A stretch of DNA of 20,407 nucleotides, from contig CAKROE010000040.1 of NCBI GenBank assembly GCA_934371915.1, positions 1-20,407 of the forward strand, read 5' to 3'. The stretch comes from an uncultured Blautia sp. GTDB taxonomy: Bacteria > Bacillota > Clostridia > Lachnospirales > Lachnospiraceae. A program made the position numbers and the translations under genes. The notes beneath the pieces were generated by a model, which saw nothing but the letters and a program-made list of their open reading frames with translations, had not been told where the DNA came from and made no database searches. Below, one piece after another: positions 14,812-20,407 of this stretch (positions within the stretch are counted from its first letter, which is position 1; the number at the start of each line of letters is the position of its first letter).

Positions 14812-14854
14812 GACTTCACAATATAAAAAGACGAGATATATGGAGGATGAGGAA

Positions 14855-16186
14855 ATGGAGTTTTTGAACGGTATTTACAAAAAAGAAGTAACCGAATGGG
14901 ATGAGCTGTTAGGTACTTCTCTCTTAAATCAGGAAGTTATTCTGGAAGGAGCCGTTCACAGCATCCGTAATATGGGCGATGTGGCTTTTGTGATCCTGAG
15001 AAGAAGAGAGGGACTTTTTCAGACTGTTGTTGAGAATGAAAAAGCAAATCTTTCCGTTCATGATCTGAAAGAAGCGATGACTCTCCGTGTAAAAGGAATT
15101 CTGAATGAGGAAGAAAGAGCTCCTCATGGAAGAGAAATCCGTATTCGGGAGGCAGAGATTCTTTCAACACCGGCAGAACCGATGCCGCTGGCAATTGACA
15201 AATGGAAATTAAATACTTCTCTGGAGGCAAAACTGAATTTACGTCCGATCGCACTCCGTAATGTGCAGGAGCGCTCCAAATTTAAGATTCAGGAAGCACT
15301 GACACGTGCTTTCCGTGATTTCCTCTACGAACAGGGATTTACTGAAATCCATACACCAAAGATCGGGGCAAGAGGAGCCGAAGGTGGTGCAAACCTTTTC
15401 AAATTCAGCTATTTCCACAAACCGGCTGTTCTTGCACAGAGCCCACAGTTTTACAAACAGATGATGGTAGGTGTTTTCGATCGTGTGTTTGAGACCGGAC
15501 CGGTATTCCGTGCCGAGAAACATAATACCAAACGTCATCTGAATGAATATACCAGTCTTGACTTTGAGATGGGTTATATTGACGGATTCGAAGATATCAT
15601 GGGAATGGAAACAGGATTTCTTCAGTATGCGATGGAATTACTTAAGAAAGACTATGCAAAGGAACTTCAGATCCTTAAGATCGAACTTCCGAAAGTAGAT
15701 CAGATTCCGGCGGTACGTTTTGACAAGGCAAAAGAACTTGTCGCTGAAAAATATAACCGCAAGATCCGTAACCCGTATGATCTGGAACCGGAAGAAGAAG
15801 CACTGATCGGAAGATATTTCAAAGAAGAATATGACGCTGATTTTGTTTTTGTAACACATTATCCGTCAAAGAAACGTCCGTTCTATGCAATGGATGATCC
15901 GGCAGATGATAAGTTTACATTAAGTTTTGACCTTCTGTTCCACGGACTGGAAGTAACAACCGGAGGCCAGCGTATCCATGATTACAATCAGCTTAAAGCA
16001 AAGATTGCTGCAAGGGGCATGGAAGAAGAAGGTATGGAGCAGTATCTGGATACTTTCAAACATGGAATGCCGCCACACGGAGGTCTTGGTATCGGACTGG
16101 AACGTCTGACTATGCAGCTTCTTGGTGAGGAGAATGTCCGTGAAGCATGTCTGTTCCCTAGAGATCTGAACAGACTGGAGCCGTAG
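14855..16186 (+). CDS. aspS: Archaeal-type aspartyl-tRNA synthetase, probably non-discriminating
   Basis: This class II synthetase charges tRNA with aspartate. The start chosen is ATG 14855 (443 residues), because GGAGG (14842-14846) stands eight bases upstream and family similarity begins there; the frame is open back to an ATG at 14759, but those codons have no good site. The protein lacks the large insertion of bacterial AspRS (about 590 residues). It has an N-terminal OB-fold anticodon domain, the flipping loop GARGAEGGAN (171-180), motif 2 with FRAE (218-221) and motif 3 GLGIGLER (410-417). His35 in GAVHSIR and Pro90 in RAPHGREI fall where non-discriminating archaeal AspRS have His and Pro that permit tRNA(Asn) recognition. 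gatCAB follows 20 bases later, so it probably makes Asp-tRNA(Asn) for amidation to Asn-tRNA(Asn). It could be mislabelled AsnRS, but the motif context favours AspRS. Confidence 0.9.
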   Translation: MEFLNGIYKKEVTEWDELLGTSLLNQEVILEGAVHSIRNMGDVAFVILRRREGLFQTVVENEKANLSVHDLKEAMTLRVKGILNEEERAPHGREIRIREAEILSTPAEPMPLAIDKWKLNTSLEAKLNLRPIALRNVQERSKFKIQEALTRAFRDFLYEQGFTEIHTPKIGARGAEGGANLFKFSYFHKPAVLAQSPQFYKQMMVGVFDRVFETGPVFRAEKHNTKRHLNEYTSLDFEMGYIDGFEDIMGMETGFLQYAMELLKKDYAKELQILKIELPKVDQIPAVRFDKAKELVAEKYNRKIRNPYDLEPEEEALIGRYFKEEYDADFVFVTHYPSKKRPFYAMDDPADDKFTLSFDLLFHGLEVTTGGQRIHDYNQLKAKIAARGMEEEGMEQYLDTFKHGMPPHGGLGIGLERLTMQLLGEENVREACLFPRDLNRLEP

Positions 16187-16206
16187 GATAAGCAGGAGGA
16201 ACAAAA

Positions 16207-16500
16207 ATGGCAAAGATCATAGATGATGAAACAATAGAAAATGTATGTATTCTTGCGAAACTTTCCCTAAGTGACGAAGCAAAGGAAAAAGCAAAAGAAG
16301 ACATGCAGAAGATGCTGGATTATGTGGAAAAGCTGGATGAACTGGATACCGAAGGGGTTGAACCGCTTTCACATATCTTTGGTGATCAGAATGTATTCCG
16401 TGAAGACGTGGTAACAAACGGAGACAATAAAGAAGCAATGCTTGCAAATGCACCAAAGGCAAAAGAAGGACAGTATCAGGTACCGAAGACCATCGGATAA
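16207..16500 (+). CDS. gatC: Asp/Glu-tRNA(Asn/Gln) amidotransferase subunit C
   Basis: GatC is the small non-catalytic subunit that holds GatA and GatB together in the amidotransferase. The 97-residue length is standard. The N-terminal half is helical, with the typical pattern IENVCILAKLSLSDEAKE and a following amphipathic helix ending YVEKLDELDTEGVEPLSH. The C-terminal half is the extended tail that wraps GatA, including FREDVV and the terminal YQVPKTIG. AGGAGG (16195-16200) precedes the ATG. It lies 20 bases after aspS and 30 before gatA, in one apparent operon. Confidence 0.96.
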   Translation: MAKIIDDETIENVCILAKLSLSDEAKEKAKEDMQKMLDYVEKLDELDTEGVEPLSHIFGDQNVFREDVVTNGDNKEAMLANAPKAKEGQYQVPKTIG

Positions 16501-16530
16501 CAGAAGTGATCCGGATAGAGGAGAAGAATT

Positions 16531-18006
16531 ATGGAACTGGAAACAATGACAGCATTAGAACTGACAGCAAAGATAAAGCAGCGTCAGATCCATGTAGTGG
16601 ATGGCGTGAAAGCGGTCTTTGACCAGATTGAAAGTAAAGAAGAAACGGTGCATGCTTACCTTGACCTTTACAAAAAAGAAGCATATGCACGTGCAAAAGA
16701 AGTGGAAAAAGGAATTGCAGACGGTACTTATGCAGGACCGCTTGCAGGTGTTCCGATTGCAATAAAAGATAATATCTGTATCAAAGGAAAGAAAACAACC
16801 TGTGCATCCAGAATCCTTGAGAATTTTGTTCCGCAGTACAATGCAGAGGTCATTGACCGTCTGGAAAAAGCAGGAATGATCATTATAGGTAAGACAAATA
16901 TGGATGAGTTTGCCATGGGAAGTACTACAGAGACTTCAGCCTACGGAGTGACAAGAAACCCGTGGAACACAGAACATGTTCCGGGCGGCTCTTCCGGCGG
17001 TTCCTGTGCGGCAGTTGCAGCAGGAGAAACTTTTCTGGCACTCGGATCTGATACCGGTGGATCTATCCGTCAGCCGAGTTCTTTTTGTGGCGTGACCGGA
17101 ATTAAGCCGACTTACGGTACCGTATCCCGTTATGGCCTGGTTGCCTATGCGTCTTCGCTGGATCAGATCGGACCGGTAGGAAAGAATGTGGCAGACTGTG
17201 CCGCACTTCTTGAAGTGATTGCCGGACATGATCCGAAAGACAGCACTTCACTTGAAAGAAATGATCTTGATTTCAGTAAGAGTCTGGAAGAAAAGAAACT
17301 TCTCGGTATGAAATTCGGTGTGCCGAAAGAATTCCTTGCAAAAGGTCTTGACCCGGAAGTGAAAGATTCGTTTATGAATGTGTTGAAGACACTTACTGAA
17401 CAGGGTGCGATCGTAGAGTTTTTCTCCGTAGAGACTATGGAATATATGATTCCTGCATATTATATCATTGCCAGCGCAGAGGCAAGCTCAAATCTGGAGC
17501 GTTTTGACGGTGTAAAATATGGTTATCGTGCAGCTGAGTATGGGGGATTGCACGACATGTACAAGAAGACGAGAACAGAAGCTTTCGGTGAGGAAGTCAA
17601 ACGTCGTATCATGCTTGGATCATTTGTATTAAGTTCCGGATATTATGATGCATATTATCTGAAAGCACTGCGTACAAAAGCACTGATCAAGAAAGAGTTT
17701 GATCAGGCATTTGAAAAATATGATGTGATTCTTGCACCGGCGGCGCCTTATACAGCACCAAAGATCGGGGAAAGTCTGAAAGATCCGCTTGCCATGTATC
17801 TTGGTGATATTTATACTGTTGCAGTCAATCTCTGTGGCCTGCCGGGAATCACGGTTCCATGCGGAATGGACAAAACCGGAATGCCAATCGGTATCCAGAT
17901 GATCGGTGACTGTTTTGCAGAGAAGAAAATCCTCCGTGCAGCCGCTGCCTATGAGGCAGTCAGGGGAGCATTCCCGACTCCGGAGAAAGGAGGCAAAAGG
18001 GCATGA
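16531..18006 (+). CDS. gatA: Asp/Glu-tRNA(Asn/Gln) amidotransferase subunit A
   Basis: GatA is the glutaminase subunit that releases ammonia from glutamine for delivery to GatB. At 491 residues it is full length. It belongs to the amidase signature family, with all three catalytic residues in place: Lys79 (IAIKDNI), the cis-Ser Ser154 in PGGSSGGS, and the nucleophile Ser178 in DTGGSIRQP. These numbers match the well-studied staphylococcal enzyme. The glycine-serine-rich block continues through VTGIKPTYGTVSRYGL. GAGGAG with seven-base spacing supports the start. Its stop overlaps the gatB start by four bases, so the two are probably translationally coupled. It depends on glutamine made by the synthetases in this window. 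Confidence 0.97.
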   Translation: MELETMTALELTAKIKQRQIHVVDGVKAVFDQIESKEETVHAYLDLYKKEAYARAKEVEKGIADGTYAGPLAGVPIAIKDNICIKGKKTTCASRILENFVPQYNAEVIDRLEKAGMIIIGKTNMDEFAMGSTTETSAYGVTRNPWNTEHVPGGSSGGSCAAVAAGETFLALGSDTGGSIRQPSSFCGVTGIKPTYGTVSRYGLVAYASSLDQIGPVGKNVADCAALLEVIAGHDPKDSTSLERNDLDFSKSLEEKKLLGMKFGVPKEFLAKGLDPEVKDSFMNVLKTLTEQGAIVEFFSVETMEYMIPAYYIIASAEASSNLERFDGVKYGYRAAEYGGLHDMYKKTRTEAFGEEVKRRIMLGSFVLSSGYYDAYYLKALRTKALIKKEFDQAFEKYDVILAPAAPYTAPKIGESLKDPLAMYLGDIYTVAVNLCGLPGITVPCGMDKTGMPIGIQMIGDCFAEKKILRAAAAYEAVRGAFPTPEKGGKRA

Positions 18007-19448
18007 AACAGTATGAGACAGTCATTGGTCTTGAAGTCCATGTAGAACTTGCAACAAAAACAAAGATTTTCTGCGGATGCTCCACAGAATTCGGGGGCGC
18101 TCCAAATACACATACCTGCCCGGTCTGCACCGGTATGCCGGGATCACTGCCTGTTCTGAACCGTCAGGTGGTAGAATTTGCACTGAAAGCCGGACTTGCA
18201 GCAAACTGTCAGATCAACCAGTACTGCAAATTTGACAGAAAAAACTATTTTTATCCGGATAACCCGCAGAACTATCAGATTTCCCAGCTGTATCTGCCTA
18301 TCTGTCGTGACGGATGGGTAGAGATTGAGACTTCTGCCGGAAAGAAAAAAGTCCGCATTCACGAAATGCATATGGAAGAAGATGCCGGTAAACTGATCCA
18401 TGATGAGTGGGAAGACTGCTCACTGGTAGACTATAACCGAAGCGGAGTGCCGCTGATCGAGATTGTTTCCGAACCGGACATGAGAAGCTCAGAAGAGGTT
18501 ATTGCATACCTTGAAAAACTGCGTTGTATGATGCAGTATCTCGGTGTATCTGACTGCAAACTGCAGGAAGGCTCCATGCGAGCTGATGTTAACCTGTCTG
18601 TCCGTGAAGCAGGCAGTGAGACATTCGGAACAAGAACCGAGATGAAAAACCTGAACTCTTTCAAGGCAATCGCAAGAGCCATCGAGGGAGAAAGAGAACG
18701 TCAGATTGAACTGATCGAAGAGGGCAGAGCTGTTGTCCAGGAAACACGTCGTTGGGATGATAACAAAGAATCTTCCCATGCAATGCGTTCTAAAGAAGAT
18801 GCAAAAGATTACCGCTATTTTCCGGATCCGGATCTTCCGCCGATTCATATATCTGATGAGTGGATAAAAAAGATACGTGAATCCCAGCCGGAACTCAGAG
18901 AAGAAAAGCAGCTTCGTTATCAGTCAGAATATGAATTATCTGCGTATGATGCAGGAATTCTTACAGAGTCCAGACACCTTTCGCTCCTCTTTGAAGAAGT
19001 GGCAAAACTCTGTGGCAATCCAAAGAAAGCTGCCAACTGGTTTATGGGAGAAGTTCTTCGCCTTACCAAAGATAAAGGACTTGATGTGGAAAAAGTTTCT
19101 TTCACACCAAAACATCTTTCAGATCTGATTTCCATGGTGGAGAAAAAAGAAGTCAGCGCCCAGAATGCAAAGAAAGTTTTCGAAAAAGTCTTTGAAGAAG
19201 ACATTGATCCGGTTGCATATATCGAAGAAAACGGTCTGAAGATAGTTGAAGACACCGGACTTCTCAACGATACGTTACAGAAGATCATGGACGAGAATCC
19301 GGGACCTCTGGAAGAACTTCTCGGCGGCAAAGAAAAAGTTTTCGGATTCTTTGTCGGTAAGATGATGAGGGAACTGAAGGGCAAAGCAAGTCCGGATGCG
19401 GTACGCGAGGCTCTTGTAAAAGAAGTAGAACGAAGAAAGAATCAGTAG
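18003..19448 (+). CDS. gatB: Asp/Glu-tRNA(Asn/Gln) amidotransferase subunit B
   Basis: GatB binds the mischarged tRNA, activates its Asp or Glu side chain with ATP and transfers ammonia received through a tunnel from GatA. The 481-residue length is normal. The start region [20 protein letters not shown] is highly characteristic. Cys24, Cys26, Cys39 and Cys42 form the zinc site. [13 protein letters not shown] and [12 protein letters not shown] are kinase-like catalytic blocks, and [17 protein letters not shown] follows. The C-terminal helical and YqeY-like tail (from about 300) is complete and contacts tRNA. AAGGAGG inside the end of gatA gives nine-base spacing to the overlapping ATG. With the archaeal-type AspRS upstream, tRNA(Asn) is the likely substrate; tRNA(Gln) use depends on a GluRS not seen here. 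Confidence 0.97.
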   Translation: MKQYETVIGLEVHVELATKTKIFCGCSTEFGGAPNTHTCPVCTGMPGSLPVLNRQVVEFALKAGLAANCQINQYCKFDRKNYFYPDNPQNYQISQLYLPICRDGWVEIETSAGKKKVRIHEMHMEEDAGKLIHDEWEDCSLVDYNRSGVPLIEIVSEPDMRSSEEVIAYLEKLRCMMQYLGVSDCKLQEGSMRADVNLSVREAGSETFGTRTEMKNLNSFKAIARAIEGERERQIELIEEGRAVVQETRRWDDNKESSHAMRSKEDAKDYRYFPDPDLPPIHISDEWIKKIRESQPELREEKQLRYQSEYELSAYDAGILTESRHLSLLFEEVAKLCGNPKKAANWFMGEVLRLTKDKGLDVEKVSFTPKHLSDLISMVEKKEVSAQNAKKVFEKVFEEDIDPVAYIEENGLKIVEDTGLLNDTLQKIMDENPGPLEELLGGKEKVFGFFVGKMMRELKGKASPDAVREALVKEVERRKNQ

Positions 19449-19468
19449 ACAGGTTAGGAGAGAATATT

Positions 19469-20407
19469 ATGGTTACGGTAAATAAAAATTACCTGAAACT
19501 TCCGGGAAGCTATCTTTTTTCCACAATTGCAAAAAAAGTAGCAGCCTATCAGGAAGCAAATCCGGATGTACAGATCGTACGTCTGGGAATCGGAGATGTT
19601 ACACAGCCATTGGCACCGGCGATCATTGATGCACTGCACAAATCCGTTGATGAGATGGCAAATGCAGAAACCTTTCATGGTTATGCACCGGATCTCGGAT
19701 ATGAATTCTTACGCAGCGCAATTGCAAAAAACGATTATGAAGCACGTGGATGTGACATTCATGCAGATGAAATTTTCGTTTCCGACGGAGCAAAAAGTGA
19801 TTCCGGTAACATTCAGGAAATCTTTGGTATTGAGAATAAAGTAGCTGTATGTGACCCGGTTTACCCGGTTTATGTTGACACAAATGTGATGGCGGGTCGT
19901 ACAGGAGAGTATAATACAAAAAGAGAAAACTTTGACGGAGTGATCTATATGCCGTGTCTGGAAGAAAATGGATTTCTTCCGGAGTTTCCGGCAGAGACTC
20001 CGGATCTGATCTATCTCTGTTTCCCGAACAATCCGAGTGGTGCGGCAATCACAAAGGACAAGCTTCAGGAATGGGTAGATTATGCAAATAAAAATGGTGC
20101 AGTGATCATTTATGATGCTGCATATGAGGCTTATATTACAGAAGAAAATGTTCCACACAGCATTTATGAGTGCGAGGGTGCACGTACCTGTGCAATCGAG
20201 CTTAGAAGTTTTTCAAAAAATGCCGGATTTACAGGTGTCCGCCTTGGATTTACCGTTGTTCCGAAAGATCTGGTAAGAGAAGGTGTTGCACTGCATGTTC
20301 TCTGGGCAAGACGTCACGGAACAAAATTTAATGGTGCACCGTATATTGTACAGCGTGCCGGTGAAGCTGTTTATTCACCGGAAGGAAAGGCGCAGCTGAA
20401 AGAGCAG
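19469..20407 (+). CDS. dapL: LL-diaminopimelate aminotransferase, N-terminal 313 residues (3' end outside window)
   Basis: This PLP enzyme makes LL-diaminopimelate directly from tetrahydrodipicolinate and glutamate, a one-step route to lysine and cell-wall precursors. The frame from ATG 19469 stays open for 313 codons to the edge; DapL proteins are about 400 residues, so roughly 90 are missing. Typical blocks are [14 protein letters not shown] (11-24), [11 protein letters not shown] (38-48), [12 protein letters not shown] (71-82), FPNNPSG (185-191), the PLP-ring Asp216 in YDAAYE, and the Schiff-base Lys250 in [20 protein letters not shown] with eight-base spacing supports the start. It begins 20 bases after gatB without a terminator, so it may be co-transcribed. 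Glutamate from GltBD would be its amino donor. Assignment to DapL over other class I aminotransferases is strong. Confidence 0.93.
   Translation, partial: MVTVNKNYLKLPGSYLFSTIAKKVAAYQEANPDVQIVRLGIGDVTQPLAPAIIDALHKSVDEMANAETFHGYAPDLGYEFLRSAIAKNDYEARGCDIHADEIFVSDGAKSDSGNIQEIFGIENKVAVCDPVYPVYVDTNVMAGRTGEYNTKRENFDGVIYMPCLEENGFLPEFPAETPDLIYLCFPNNPSGAAITKDKLQEWVDYANKNGAVIIYDAAYEAYITEENVPHSIYECEGARTCAIELRSFSKNAGFTGVRLGFTVVPKDLVREGVALHVLWARRHGTKFNGAPYIVQRAGEAVYSPEGKAQLKEQ

Noticed and set aside
14759..14854. A longer N-terminus for AspRS beginning at ATG 14759
   Set aside because: It would overlap the ANTAR gene, has no ribosome binding site, and the extra 32 residues do not resemble the family. GGAGG is placed correctly for ATG 14855.
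14770..14854. T-box leader for aspS
   Set aside because: The gap is only 85 bases, has no T-box core sequence, no specifier stem and no terminator.
1..20407. CRISPR array, tRNA or rRNA genes, insertion sequences, phage genes
   Set aside because: I saw no regularly spaced direct repeats, no cloverleaf or ribosomal sequence, and no transposase or integrase motifs. Nearly all of the sequence is explained by conserved metabolic genes.

Overview
The window looks like a core-metabolism stretch from an anaerobic, low-to-mid GC Firmicute of class Clostridia, most likely family Lachnospiraceae. The evidence is a type III glutamine synthetase, an ANTAR protein encoded directly behind a glutamine synthetase and close to gltBD, a short archaeal-type aspartyl-tRNA synthetase joined to gatCAB, and an LL-diaminopimelate aminotransferase. 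Strong AGGAGG-type ribosome binding sites and consensus TTGACA/TATAAT promoters fit the same group. I cannot name a genus or species. I see no rRNA, tRNA, CRISPR array, insertion sequence or phage gene, and no intergenic gap exceeds 300 bases.

Layout. On the minus strand at the left are a truncated ammonium transporter gene (1-768) and the type III glutamine synthetase glnN (1008-3119). After a 290-base AT-rich divergent promoter region, everything runs on the plus strand: purF (3410-4819), pyrG-gltB-gltD (4988-12689), a divergent type I glutamine synthetase plus an ANTAR RNA-binding regulator (12851-14769), then aspS-gatC-gatA-gatB (14855-19448) and the start of dapL (19469 to the window end).

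How the genes fit together. This is a glutamine hub. Amt brings in ammonium, two synthetase-family proteins face glutamine formation, GltBD turns glutamine and 2-oxoglutarate into glutamate, and PurF, PyrG and GatCAB all spend glutamine amide nitrogen. AspS and GatCAB together form an apparent tRNA-dependent route to Asn-tRNA(Asn).

The main finding is a shared RNA signal. The leaders of amt, glnN, pyrG-gltBD and glnA each contain a small stem with a six-base loop reading A-A-N-G-G-C. The 3' side of each stem is also the first strand of a Rho-independent terminator lying before the gene. A loop with A at position 1 and G at position 4, overlapping a terminator, is the known signature of ANTAR antiterminator targets, and an ANTAR gene sits in the same window behind glnA. 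I infer a local nitrogen regulon controlled by transcription antitermination. Two things are odd. The predicted promoters leave little or no room for the usual first hairpin of an ANTAR target. The ANTAR protein's receiver domain also lacks its phosphorylation residues. In addition, the type I synthetase in that operon has changed residues at its ammonium and phosphate sites, so it may have a different job.
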